Assembly: GCA_030695905.1 (NCBI GenBank)
Contig: JAUYOL010000029.1
Location: 1 to 41,406 of the forward strand
Length of the DNA stretch: 41,406 bases
Origin: Candidatus Omnitrophota bacterium
GTDB lineage: Bacteria > Omnitrophota > Gorgyraeia > 2-01-FULL-45-10
Reading direction: 5' to 3'
The notes under the pieces are model-generated. The model had not been told where the DNA came from and searched no databases. It saw only the letters and a program-made list of their open reading frames with translations. Positions 1 to 8,168 of the stretch are shown one piece after another. Position numbers and translations under genes: made by a program. Position 1 is the stretch's first letter. Each line of letters opens with the position of its first letter.

Positions 1-139
1 AGCTCTTAGCGGTTGCTTTGCCCTTCTTAGCAAGAGTTGCAAGGATAGATGCTGTCAAAGTAGTCTTACCATGGTCGATATGACCTATTGTACCTACGTT
101 AACGTGCGGCTTACTCCTTACAAATTGTTCCTTTGCCAT
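1..139 (-). CDS. tuf: Elongation factor Tu, 5' part (cut by window edge)
   Basis: The first 46 codons of EF-Tu, the GTPase that brings aminoacyl-tRNA to the ribosome, are visible; the gene runs off the left edge. The protein begins [20 protein letters not shown] and continues into the P-loop [11 protein letters not shown], which is diagnostic for EF-Tu. A purine-rich ribosome-binding site (GGGAGGGAG on the minus strand, about positions 141-152) precedes the ATG. tRNA-Thr lies 35 bp upstream in the same direction, as in the thrT-tufB arrangement of many bacteria, so the two are probably cotranscribed from the promoter at 385-412. Confidence 0.97.
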   Translation of the reverse strand, partial: MAKEQFVRSKPHVNVGTIGHIDHGKTTLTASILATLAKKGKATAKS

Positions 140-174
140 AACTCCCTCCCCCCTTTAATTCTAAAAAACTTTTT

Positions 175-250
<76 letters not shown>

Positions 251-384
251 ACCGTCTTTAAAGCACATCTTGTATCTGGTAGTGCTCCTAATGAATACAA
301 AAACTCTCCTACCTCGAGTTATTTGTAAAACTCTCTATGTCTCTATCTTAAGCTAACTGTTTATTTATTAAAAACGAGGTGCTT

Positions 385-412
385 ATTATAACAAAAGAGG
401 GGTTTTTGTCAA
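385..412 (-). promoter_or_regulatory. Sigma-70-type promoter for tRNA-Thr-tuf
   Basis: On the minus strand a perfect -35 box TTGACA (407-412) is followed after 16 bp by a perfect -10 box TATAAT (385-390). It points towards tRNA-Thr, whose 5' end is about 135 nt downstream, leaving a long leader (251-384) in which I see only a weak 5-bp hairpin (AGCAC 262-266 with GTGCT 282-286). The promoter sits just after the stop codon of the preceding metallopeptidase-like gene, consistent with a new, strongly expressed translation-factor unit. Confidence 0.85.
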
Positions 413-420
413 GGAAAATT

Positions 421-1833
421 TTAAAAATATTTCTCCATGGCATAATCACGCCAATTTTTCTCAAACTCTCCTTCGGAGATGAGGAATTCGTCATCTATGG
501 CATTTGCTATGTGCTGCTTGCCAGCCAGTCTTTTTAACACGCCCTGCAGCCCCTGCATGCCCCAGTTGTTCACTATAAAATCAACAAGTGTATACGAAAG
601 TATATAACACAACGCCTTGTCTGCGGTTATCTCGTCCGTCTTAAAACTTCCATCCAAAAACTTAAAAGAGATCTCCGGGACTTTTTTAATTTCAACCGTG
701 ATTTTCCTAACATCAGTTTTTTCTTTTTTAAACTCTTCCCATACCGCTATGCCCTCACTAAGCCATGTGGGACAATTGTTCTTCGTCTTAGCTGAAACTA
801 TCGCGTGCGTATATTCATGGTATATATACGTCGCGAATTTTTCTCTATCGAGATAATTCTGCGGAGCCGGCATCTTTATGCTGCCGTCATAAAATGCCTT
901 TACAAAATACGGCGTCTTGAAAGTGTTCACAAAATCCTCTTTCGAATAAAAGAATATCTTAGTTTTAGCTTCGGGAAAATAACCCAGGTCCTTGCCGATA
1001 TCGACATAGGCTTTTTCAAGCGTCCTTGCCGCCAACTCCTTATCTATAGGCAGGTCTTTCGTATATCTTATTTCAAAGTGCGTGATCTCCGACTCTTTCT
1101 CCCTTGCTGCCAGCGCCATCTCTTTTCCGATCTTCCCCATTTTTTCCGATAAGGCAACATTGTTTGGGTTAAGAGACATAGCCATATGCCAGTAATAACG
1201 CGCTTTCTTTAATTCCGCGCGTTTATAATACATATCGCCCAGCATCTCAAATGTCCGGGCTTCCTTATATATTGTAGAAGACTCCTTAAAACAAAGGATA
1301 GCGATATCTTCCCTTCCGGATCTAAATTCGTCGACTCCGTCATTATATAACATGACTCCCAGATTACGGCTCACTGCGGGCGATTCTGATGCGTATTGTA
1401 TGGCTTTAGCGTAGTTATTCTTAGCCTCGGCCAATGCCCCTTTTCCCGCTTCATGCAGCGCTTTTTCAGAATAGGCAAATGATAGATTCTGCATAGTGCT
1501 GGAATTCGGCGTCACGTTATATGCTTTTTCCAGATACATAATAGCTTCGTCGTGCTTATCTTCTTTGGCAAGGACACCTGAATACATCGAATATGCCCAT
1601 ACGAGGCTGGATTTTATGGCGTCGTTCCCGGGAGAGGATTTATACGCTCTTTCAAAATATGTGATGGCTTGGACATGCCTGCCCTTATCCAGAAGCTCTT
1701 CGCCTTTTCTTACATATTCGAAAGAGCCCGTCAGCTTCCGCGGGAAGAGATTAAAAACAAATATCGACAGAATTATTGAAATTATGACAACGAGGAATAT
1801 CAGTATCGTGAGTTTTGACCCGGATGCCTTCAT
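421..1833 (-). CDS. Membrane-anchored TPR protein with Peptidase-MA-like zinc metallopeptidase domain
   Basis: 470 residues. An N-terminal hydrophobic segment (about 8-30) should anchor it in the membrane with the rest outside the cytoplasm. Residues about 38-245 show TPR-type helical repeats (for example A-I-T-Y-F-E-R-A-Y and A-I-M-Y-L-E-K-A-Y). The C-terminal half carries the gluzincin signature HEYTH (His339, Glu340, His343) followed by WLSEGIAVW, whose Glu360 would be the third zinc ligand, as in Peptidase_MA families. The ATG overlaps the fabD stop as ATGA, so it is translationally coupled to the fatty-acid genes. Its substrate is unknown. It is the last gene of the recG-fabD operon; no terminator is evident after it. 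Confidence 0.8.
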   Translation of the reverse strand: MKASGSKLTILIFLVVIISIILSIFVFNLFPRKLTGSFEYVRKGEELLDKGRHVQAITYFERAYKSSPGNDAIKSSLVWAYSMYSGVLAKEDKHDEAIMYLEKAYNVTPNSSTMQNLSFAYSEKALHEAGKGALAEAKNNYAKAIQYASESPAVSRNLGVMLYNDGVDEFRSGREDIAILCFKESSTIYKEARTFEMLGDMYYKRAELKKARYYWHMAMSLNPNNVALSEKMGKIGKEMALAAREKESEITHFEIRYTKDLPIDKELAARTLEKAYVDIGKDLGYFPEAKTKIFFYSKEDFVNTFKTPYFVKAFYDGSIKMPAPQNYLDREKFATYIYHEYTHAIVSAKTKNNCPTWLSEGIAVWEEFKKEKTDVRKITVEIKKVPEISFKFLDGSFKTDEITADKALCYILSYTLVDFIVNNWGMQGLQGVLKRLAGKQHIANAIDDEFLISEGEFEKNWRDYAMEKYF

Positions 1834-2756
1834 GAAACGGGCACTTGAACTAAATCTTGGGCTGTGCCGAAATTTTTGACTTCGAGCTTAGGGTCTATCT
1901 TCTTCAATAAGCCTTTCAGGACCTGTCCGGGCCCTATCTCGAGAAAAGTATTGATGCCGGAACTTGCGACCAATTTTATCGATTCTTCCCAAAGGGTCTT
2001 CGAGTTGACCTGCTTTATCAAATTATCCTTTATCTTAGCAGGATCCGTCTGGGGTTGGGCGTCTACATTACTTACAAAATTTAACTTTGGCGCGGAAAAT
2101 TGCGCTTTATCTATATAGTCTTTTAATTTGTCACGCGCGCCCGTCATCAAAGACGAGTGAAAAGGGCCGCTCACGTCCAGCATGATTACTCTCTTCGCGC
2201 CCTTATCTTTAGCAAGGCTTGCCAGTAGCTCTACATTGTTGGCCTTTCCGGAAATTACTACCTGGCCCGGACAATTAAGATTGGCGATTTCACAGCCTAA
2301 TCCTTTGCATAATTCTTCGACGGCCTTCACTTCCATGCCGAGCACGCATGCCATCTTGCCCGGATTCTTCTTCGACGCGTCTTCCATGAACTCCCCGCGT
2401 TTCCTTACCAGGACGAGCGCGTCTTCAAATGTCATACAGCCTGCCGCAACCAGCGAAGTATATTCTCCGAGGCTTAAGCCAAGACTAAATTTTGGGGTAT
2501 ACTGACTAAAAAAAGATGATGACTCGTAAGCGCGCAATGCGGCGATGCTCGTTGTAAGTATAGCCGGTTGGCTATTGGATGTTGTTGAAAGCTCCTCTTG
2601 AGGGCCTTCGAAACATAATTTCTTAATATCGACTTTTAGGATTGAGTTAGCTTTTTCGAATACTTCTTTTGCGGCGGGAAAATTATCGTATAAATCCTTA
2701 CCCATCCCGACAGATTGCGCGCCCTGGCCCGGAAAGATATAGGCTACTTCGACCAT
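1830..2756 (-). CDS. fabD: Malonyl-CoA:ACP transacylase
   Basis: 308 residues. The enzyme moves malonyl from CoA to ACP to supply type II fatty-acid synthesis. It begins MVEVAYIFPGQGAQ, the family's N-terminal motif. The nucleophile is Ser95 in GLSLGEY; the usual motif is GHSLGE, so the histidine beside the serine is leucine here. The catalytic His200 lies in DVSGPFHSS, and RKRGEFM carries the substrate-binding arginine region. A GTG seven codons upstream (2777) is also open, but the ATG at 2756 matches the family start better. It overlaps the end of fabH by 13 bp. The nearby accessory ketosynthase cluster has no transacylase of its own and may depend on this one. Confidence 0.95.
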   Translation of the reverse strand: MVEVAYIFPGQGAQSVGMGKDLYDNFPAAKEVFEKANSILKVDIKKLCFEGPQEELSTTSNSQPAILTTSIAALRAYESSSFFSQYTPKFSLGLSLGEYTSLVAAGCMTFEDALVLVRKRGEFMEDASKKNPGKMACVLGMEVKAVEELCKGLGCEIANLNCPGQVVISGKANNVELLASLAKDKGAKRVIMLDVSGPFHSSLMTGARDKLKDYIDKAQFSAPKLNFVSNVDAQPQTDPAKIKDNLIKQVNSKTLWEESIKLVASSGINTFLEIGPGQVLKGLLKKIDPKLEVKNFGTAQDLVQVPVS

Positions 2757-3736
2757 TCTATTACCATCGCTCCCCACGTTAAGCCGCCGCCGAAAGCATC
2801 GAGAACTATCTTATCGCCCTTCTTTATAAGGCCTTTCTTTTCCGCTTCGGCCAACGCAACGGCACTCGAGGCCGCCGACATGTTGCCGTATCTTTCCAAG
2901 TTCAGGTATATCTGATTGCTCTTAAGTCCCATCCTCTTTGCCGCGGCGTTTAATATCCTGGCATTAGCCTGATGCGGTATTACAAGTTTTATGTCTTCGG
3001 CTTTTAGGCCAAGCGGAGTTGTCGCGCCAAGCGCCGCGTCGGCCATTATCTTTACCGCGTGCTTAAATAGCTCTGAACCGTTCATCTTTATGAAGTGTAA
3101 GCCTCCTTCTACCGTCTCTTTGGTCGCGGGGATCTTCGATCCGCCGGCAGGAAGCTTTATCAGGTCGCCTTCATTGCCGTTTGCACCCAGCGATATCGAT
3201 AGTATGCCGCCTTCTTCTACCGGGCCCAAAACAGCCGCGCCGGCGCCATCACCAAACAATACACATGTAGAGCGATCGCTCCAGTCCGTAATAGCCGATA
3301 ATTTTTCGGCGGCTATGACCAGCGCGTGCTTATATGTCCCAAGGCTTATGAATTGGCTGGCTATCGCCAGGCCATATATAAAGCCGGAACACGCCACGCT
3401 TACATCGAATGCCGGCACTTGTCTCGCGCCAAGTTTTGACTGCACCACACAAGCTGTAGCCGGAAAGAACATATCCGGAGTTATAGTAGCGACTATGATA
3501 AGATCTATGTCTTCGATCTTAAGTTTTGCGTCTTCGAGCGCCACTTTCGCGGCTTTCACCGCCATGTCGCTTGTCGCCTCATCGGCGCTGGCGATGCGCC
3601 GCTCTTTTATGCCTGTGCGCGTAAATATCCACTCGTCGGTCGTATCGACCATCTTCTCGAGTTCTTTATTGGTAAGCACCCTATCCGGAACATACATCCC
3701 AAGCCCGATTATACCCGCTTTTTTCTTTTCACACAT
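2744..3736 (-). CDS. fabH: 3-oxoacyl-ACP synthase III (KAS III)
   Basis: 330 residues. It starts fatty-acid chains by condensing an acyl-CoA, usually acetyl-CoA, with malonyl-ACP. The Cys-His-Asn triad is complete: Cys116 in DVSVACSGF, His255 in VIPHQANAR and Asn285 in RYGNMSAAS. The N-terminal hallmark DEWIFTRTGIKERR is present. Length and motifs are standard. It lies 5 bp after plsX and overlaps fabD, the classical plsX-fabH-fabD order. Confidence 0.97.
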   Translation of the reverse strand: MCEKKKAGIIGLGMYVPDRVLTNKELEKMVDTTDEWIFTRTGIKERRIASADEATSDMAVKAAKVALEDAKLKIEDIDLIIVATITPDMFFPATACVVQSKLGARQVPAFDVSVACSGFIYGLAIASQFISLGTYKHALVIAAEKLSAITDWSDRSTCVLFGDGAGAAVLGPVEEGGILSISLGANGNEGDLIKLPAGGSKIPATKETVEGGLHFIKMNGSELFKHAVKIMADAALGATTPLGLKAEDIKLVIPHQANARILNAAAKRMGLKSNQIYLNLERYGNMSAASSAVALAEAEKKGLIKKGDKIVLDAFGGGLTWGAMVIEWSK

Positions 3737-3741
3737 ATTTA

Positions 3742-4731
3742 TTAATAGCTCTCCAATTCTTCCAGTATGTGCTTATTCACATCCTGCTTCACAAATTCCG
3801 CCGCCGTTCTTATGGCGTTCTTTATCGCCTTGGATGAGGAGGAGCCGTGGCTTATTATACAACGGCCGTCAACACCCAACAGCGGCGCGCCGCCTCTCTC
3901 CGAATAATCCATCTTCTTCTTTAATTCGGCAAATGCCGAATGGGACAATACAGCGCCTATAGTGGCCAGAAAATCCGCTTTTATCTCCTGCTTCAACGAC
4001 GTCATTATAGTTTCCGCTATGCTCTCCGAGATCTTCAAAATTACGTTACCGACGAACCCGTCGCAAAGTATGATGTCGACTGTTCCCGCGTAAACATCGC
4101 GCCCTTCGATGTTGCCCGAAAAATTGAGCTTGGATTCGCTTAGGAGAGTGTGCGATTCTTTTATGAATTCCGTCCCCTTAGACTCTTCTTCCCCGACATT
4201 AAGCAATCCGACCGTAGGATTTGTTTTGCCCAAAATATATCGCGAAAAAGCGTCCGCCATTATGCCGTATTGAAGCATATGAATAGGCTTAGCCGCTATA
4301 TTCGCCCCCACGTCTATTATGACCGATGTACCTTTAAGCGTCGGTATTATGATAGCTATACCGGGACGCTCTATCCCCGGCAATAAACGCAAAGATAGCG
4401 TTGCCGCGCAGACAACGGCGCCTGTGTTTCCGGCGCTGACGAACGCGTCACCCTGATCTTTTTTGAGCATATCCAGGCCTACAACTATCGAAGAATCCCG
4501 TTTGCGCCTTACAGAAAGCGCGGCCGGATCATGCATATCTATAACTTCCGAGGCATGTTTTATTATAAGCTTATCTGAAGAAAAACCGTGCTTGGTTATC
4601 TCGGCCTTTATACGCGATTCGTCTCCGACCAATATAACTTCGTTGCCATATTCCTGTATGGCATGTATCGCGCCTTCAACCTCAACCATGGGAGCATTGT
4701 CGCTGCCCATCGCATCAAGTACAATCTTCAT
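3742..4731 (-). CDS. plsX: Phosphate acyltransferase PlsX
   Basis: 329 residues. PlsX converts acyl-ACP to acyl-phosphate, the donor used by PlsY in phospholipid synthesis, and so links fatty-acid and membrane-lipid production. The N-terminus MKIVLDAMGSDNAP, the segment FVSAGNTGA, CDGFVGNV and the C-terminal SHGSSSSKAI are typical of the family. It is a soluble protein that associates with the membrane surface. It lies 18 bp after rpmF, a linkage (rpmF-plsX-fabHD) conserved across many bacteria. Confidence 0.96.
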   Translation of the reverse strand: MKIVLDAMGSDNAPMVEVEGAIHAIQEYGNEVILVGDESRIKAEITKHGFSSDKLIIKHASEVIDMHDPAALSVRRKRDSSIVVGLDMLKKDQGDAFVSAGNTGAVVCAATLSLRLLPGIERPGIAIIIPTLKGTSVIIDVGANIAAKPIHMLQYGIMADAFSRYILGKTNPTVGLLNVGEEESKGTEFIKESHTLLSESKLNFSGNIEGRDVYAGTVDIILCDGFVGNVILKISESIAETIMTSLKQEIKADFLATIGAVLSHSAFAELKKKMDYSERGGAPLLGVDGRCIISHGSSSSKAIKNAIRTAAEFVKQDVNKHILEELESY

Positions 4732-4749
4732 GCGTAAACTCCTTCTTTA

Positions 4750-4950
4750 CTACTTCTTTTTTTCTTCTTTCGTCTCAATGATAACTACGGGCCTGCCCTT
4801 GTAGTATCCGCAGTGCAAACATACTTTGTGCGGAGGCGTCGGTTTTTTGCACTGAGAACAGATAGATAGATTCGCCGCGAATAGCTTGCTATTCATCGAC
4901 CTCCTCTTATCGCGTCTGGACTTGGAATGTTTCCTTTTAGGTAATGCCAT
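4750..4950 (-). CDS. rpmF: 50S ribosomal protein L32
   Basis: 66 residues. It begins MALPKRKHSKSRRDKRRS, typical of L32, and carries a zinc ribbon of the CxxC...CxxC form (CSQCKK and VCLHCG). The C-terminus is lysine-rich. It sits 9 bp after ackA and 18 bp before plsX on the minus strand; cotranscription with lipid genes is the usual arrangement and is often taken as a link between growth rate and lipid synthesis. Confidence 0.96.
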   Translation of the reverse strand: MALPKRKHSKSRRDKRRSMNSKLFAANLSICSQCKKPTPPHKVCLHCGYYKGRPVVIIETKEEKKK

Positions 4951-4959
4951 TTAATCCTC

Positions 4960-6054
4960 CTATTTACTTATTATCTCGTACGTGTCTCTTGCTATCAAGA
5001 GCTCTTCATTGGTCGGTATCGTCAATATCCTGGTCCTCTTCCCGACCACATCTTTTAAATCTTTTTTGACGCGGCTTACTATCCAGGGATTATGCTCGCC
5101 TATCCCGGCAGTGAATACTATCGCGTCCAAACCCTTCATCGCCGCCTGGTACGCGCCGATATATTTTTCTATCCTGTAAATGAACATCTCGAGGGCCAGC
5201 TTCGCGCGTCCGGCTTTCCGATCTTGCCCTTTCGAAACTTTTAATAAATCCCTCATGTCGTTGCTCTCGCCGGAAATTCCCAATAGCCCGCTCTCTTTAT
5301 TCAAAATATCGCTTATCTGATCGGGTGTTAAACTCTCTTTCTTCATCAGATAAAATACAACGGCCGGATCGAGGTCTCCCGAGCGCGTTCCCATTAAAAG
5401 GCCTTCCAGAGGCGTGAAGCCCATGGATGTATCTACGGACTTACCCTTATCCACCGCTGTCATGCTGCAGCCGTTACCCAGATGACATGTAATAATTTTG
5501 AGGCTGTTTAAAGGCTTTTTAATCTGCTTTGCGGCATCCAGCGCCACATATCTGTGGCTCGTCCCATGAAATCCGTATTTTCTGATACCGTATCTTTCGT
5601 AATATTTATATGGAAGGCCGTATAAAAACGCCTTATCCGGCATCGTCTGATGAAACGATGTATCAAATACGGCTACCTGGGGTATCCCTTTTAATATATC
5701 CAGACACGCTCTTATCCCTAAAAGCGACGGAGGATTATGAAGAGGCGCAAGCTCGCTATATTTTTCTATAGACGCGATAACTTTGTCGGTAATAAGCGTC
5801 GAGCTCTTAAACTCTTCGCCGCCATGGACAACGCGGTGTCCGACGCCGGCAATCTGGTTCGTAGAAGATATCGCTCCCGTGTCTTTGTCCGTCAGCGCTC
5901 GGACTATCTCGCCTATCGCGTCATAATGATTCGCGCAATTCCCGGGTTGGCCTATACGCTCTATCAGGCCCTTTGCCAAAGAACGATAATTTTTTATATC
6001 AAACAGCTGATACTTCGCTGAAGAACTTCCGCAATTAATGACCAGTATAAGCAT
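4960..6054 (-). CDS. ackA: Acetate kinase (short form)
   Basis: 364 residues. It interconverts acetyl-phosphate plus ADP with acetate plus ATP, giving substrate-level ATP together with Pta. Family signatures are intact: NCGSSSAKYQL at the N-terminus, FDTSFHQTMP, YGFHGTSHRYV, CHLGNGCSM, GTRSGDLDP and FTAGIGEH. The family is usually about 395-405 residues; most of the shortening seems to fall between GLIERIG (about residue 35) and DAIGEIV, a peripheral part of the N-terminal domain. The catalytic residues appear present, so it is probably functional. It follows pta by 7 bp. Confidence 0.95.
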   Translation of the reverse strand: MLILVINCGSSSAKYQLFDIKNYRSLAKGLIERIGQPGNCANHYDAIGEIVRALTDKDTGAISSTNQIAGVGHRVVHGGEEFKSSTLITDKVIASIEKYSELAPLHNPPSLLGIRACLDILKGIPQVAVFDTSFHQTMPDKAFLYGLPYKYYERYGIRKYGFHGTSHRYVALDAAKQIKKPLNSLKIITCHLGNGCSMTAVDKGKSVDTSMGFTPLEGLLMGTRSGDLDPAVVFYLMKKESLTPDQISDILNKESGLLGISGESNDMRDLLKVSKGQDRKAGRAKLALEMFIYRIEKYIGAYQAAMKGLDAIVFTAGIGEHNPWIVSRVKKDLKDVVGKRTRILTIPTNEELLIARDTYEIISK

Positions 6055-6061
6055 CTTCTCT

Positions 6062-7045
6062 TTAAGCCCTTACCGCTGTGACCGCTACAGCGTCCACGAT
6101 ATCTTCGGCGCTGCAACCCCTGGACAGATCACTGCATGGTTTTCTGAAACCTGTGAGAAGCGGCCCCACTGCCCTGGCATTGGAAAGCCTCTGCGTTAAT
6201 TTATAGGATATATTTCCCGAATCCAGATTCGGGAATATCAATACATTAGCATTGCCCGCTACAGGATTGTCGCCGCATTTTATCTTCGCGATTTCCGGCA
6301 CTATGGCGCTGTCGGCCTGGAATTCTCCGTCTATCAATAAGTCGGGGGCTATCTCCTTTGCCCTGCTGACAGCTTCTCTAATCTTGTCAACGAGCTCACC
6401 TTCCGCGCTGCCTTTACTTGAATAGCTTAAGAACGCCACTACCGGCCTTTTGCCCACCAGCTTTTGAAACAAAGTAGCGGACGCTACCGCTATGCCCGAC
6501 AACTGCCGCGCGTTGGGCTGCGGGTTGACTCCGCAATCCGCGAATATAAAAGTGCCGTTTTCGCCATAAGGACAATTCGGCACTTCCATAAGAAAAGCGC
6601 CTGACACTACGGCTATCTCCCTGTCTATGGTAAGGCAACGCAGCGCGGCGCGTATAACATCGGGTGTCGTGTGATTAGCTCCGGCGACAAAACCATCGGC
6701 CACATCATTTCTGACGAGCATCGCGCCAAACGTAAGATAATCAGTCAATATAATATTTTTTGCCTCTTCGGGCGTCATCCCCTTTATCTTGCGCAGTTCA
6801 TAGTACTCATTTGCCATCTTCGCCGCGTCCTTATAAGTCGCGGGGTCTATCACCTCTACAAGATCCCTGTTTTTGGACTTTATGCTTTTTCTCACCGACT
6901 CATCGCCGATCACGACGAGCTTCGATATTTTTTTATCAAGAATAATCTCAACCGCGTCCATCGTCCTTTCGTCATTGCTTTCGGGGAGGACGACTCTCTT
7001 CAGATTCTTCGAAGCCTTTTCTCTTATTTTTTCCAGGATACTCAA
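6062..7045 (-). CDS. pta: Phosphate acetyltransferase
   Basis: 327 residues, the short single-domain Pta without the N-terminal DRTGG-type regulatory domains. It converts acetyl-CoA and phosphate to acetyl-phosphate and CoA. Recognisable segments are VLPESNDERTMDA, DGFVAGANHTTPDVIRAAL, FADCGVNPQPNA, SYSSKGSAEG and the C-terminal VGPLLTGFRKPCSDLSRG. The start overlaps the coaD stop (ATGA), so expression is probably coupled to CoA synthesis. With ackA it forms a fermentative acetate/ATP module. Confidence 0.96.
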   Translation of the reverse strand: MSILEKIREKASKNLKRVVLPESNDERTMDAVEIILDKKISKLVVIGDESVRKSIKSKNRDLVEVIDPATYKDAAKMANEYYELRKIKGMTPEEAKNIILTDYLTFGAMLVRNDVADGFVAGANHTTPDVIRAALRCLTIDREIAVVSGAFLMEVPNCPYGENGTFIFADCGVNPQPNARQLSGIAVASATLFQKLVGKRPVVAFLSYSSKGSAEGELVDKIREAVSRAKEIAPDLLIDGEFQADSAIVPEIAKIKCGDNPVAGNANVLIFPNLDSGNISYKLTQRLSNARAVGPLLTGFRKPCSDLSRGCSAEDIVDAVAVTAVRA

Positions 7046-7545
7046 TTTTTTCTCTCTCTTCTTTCCAGTTTCTTCTTTAACAAAACCTGCACTTTGTCCG
7101 GAACAAAATTCTTCACATTCGCGCCCAGCGCCGCCGCTTCTTTTATCAGCTTGCTCGATATGTAGGAATAGGATTCATTAGGCATCATGAATATAGTCTC
7201 GATATCTTCGGACAATTTTCTATTGGTAAGCGCCATCTGAAACTCATATTCGAAATCCGATATCATGCGTATTCCCCGTATCATCACATTCGCGCCCTTG
7301 CGCTTAACATAATCCACAACCAGCCCTTCAAAATCATCCAGGACTACATTATCCATGCCTTTTACCGCGTCTTTGATCATAGAGACCCTCTCTTCAACGC
7401 TAAAAAGGGGCGACTTCTGCTTATTGTGGGCTACGGCTATTATCACTTTGTCGAATATCTTTGCGGCCCTTTTGATTATATCAATGTGGCCATATGTGAC
7501 AGGATCGAATGTGCCGGGGTAAACTGCTATATTAGATTTCTTCAT
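7042..7545 (-). CDS. coaD: Phosphopantetheine adenylyltransferase
   Basis: 167 residues. It catalyses the penultimate step of CoA synthesis, from 4'-phosphopantetheine and ATP to dephospho-CoA. The nucleotidyltransferase motif is visible as GTFDPVTYGHIDII (T/HxGH), with VMIRGIRMISDFEYE and SYISSKLIKE further on, all typical of CoaD. It overlaps rsmD by 14 bp; rsmD-coaD is a widespread gene pair. Confidence 0.96.
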   Translation of the reverse strand: MKKSNIAVYPGTFDPVTYGHIDIIKRAAKIFDKVIIAVAHNKQKSPLFSVEERVSMIKDAVKGMDNVVLDDFEGLVVDYVKRKGANVMIRGIRMISDFEYEFQMALTNRKLSEDIETIFMMPNESYSYISSKLIKEAAALGANVKNFVPDKVQVLLKKKLERRERKN

Positions 7546-8095
7546 TAATTTTTCTTAAAATTGTGACAACGGTGTCGCCGTATCTTCGTTCATCCAGAAA
7601 AAGAAGGCGCTCAAGCTTCACATCGAGCGCATCTTTCTTAAAGTGCTCTATGATAACCAGCCCAACGGGCGATAATATATCATAAGAATCTATATTAATC
7701 AAGCAATTTTTAGCCATCCCCTTGTGATATGGCGGATCCAGAAATATTATATCAAACCTATCTTCACCCCTGGCAAGACGCGGCAGGACGCTTAAAGCGT
7801 TGGCCTTCATAATATCATATCGGCAGTGATCAACGCCCAGCGACTCAAGATTGGCGCCTATTGTCTGGGCGCAGCGAAAGTTATTGTCAACAAAAGTTAC
7901 GCTCCCTGCCCCGCGCGAGATCGCCTCTATACCGAAAGCTCCGCTTCCCGCGAATAGCTCCAACACATTCTTTCCATTAATATCACCCAGGATATTGAAT
8001 ATCGCCTCGCGCACCTTGTCCTGGGTGGGCCTTATCTCAACGCCCTTAGGCATCATAATGGATCTGCTCCTATATTCACCGCCGATAATTCGCAT
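7532..8095 (-). CDS. rsmD: 16S rRNA (guanine966-N2)-methyltransferase
   Basis: 187 residues from the chosen ATG. RsmD methylates G966 of 16S rRNA using SAM. The protein starts MRIIGGEYRSR, has RPTQDKVREAIFNIL, the SAM-binding segment LELFAGSGAFGIEA and the catalytic motif FLDPPYHKG (DPPY). A TTG three codons upstream (8104) extends the frame, but the ATG at 8095 has a GAGGG ribosome-binding site about 10 nt upstream and matches the family N-terminus. It sits between recG and coaD. Confidence 0.95.
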   Translation of the reverse strand: MRIIGGEYRSRSIMMPKGVEIRPTQDKVREAIFNILGDINGKNVLELFAGSGAFGIEAISRGAGSVTFVDNNFRCAQTIGANLESLGVDHCRYDIMKANALSVLPRLARGEDRFDIIFLDPPYHKGMAKNCLINIDSYDILSPVGLVIIEHFKKDALDVKLERLLFLDERRYGDTVVTILRKINEEI

Positions 8096-8114
8096 AGCTA
8101 TCAATCCCTCATCT

Positions 8115-8161
8115 TCTAACCAGGTTAGACGCGCAGATTTCTCCGATACTAACCTGGTTAG
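8115..8161. repeat. Pair of inverted palindromes between recG and rsmD
   Basis: Two perfect odd-length palindromes stand in the 73-bp gap: TCTAACCAGGTTAGA (8115-8129, centre A) and CTAACCTGGTTAG (8149-8161, centre T). They are reverse complements of each other, and their centres are 33 bp apart, close to three helical turns. There is no T-run after either on the minus strand, so they do not look like an intrinsic terminator. They could be an operator pair for a dimeric regulator, an RNA processing hairpin or a dispersed palindromic repeat. Confidence 0.8.
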
Positions 8162-8168
8162 AACACAA

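Noticed and set aside
2991-3962. Long plus-strand open frame of 323 codons
   Set aside because: It is the antisense shadow of fabH and the plsX end, both of which carry complete family motifs on the minus strand.
8115-8161. Intrinsic terminator between recG and rsmD
   Set aside because: Stems are possible, but there is no T-run on the minus strand after them, and the operon continues with tight spacing.
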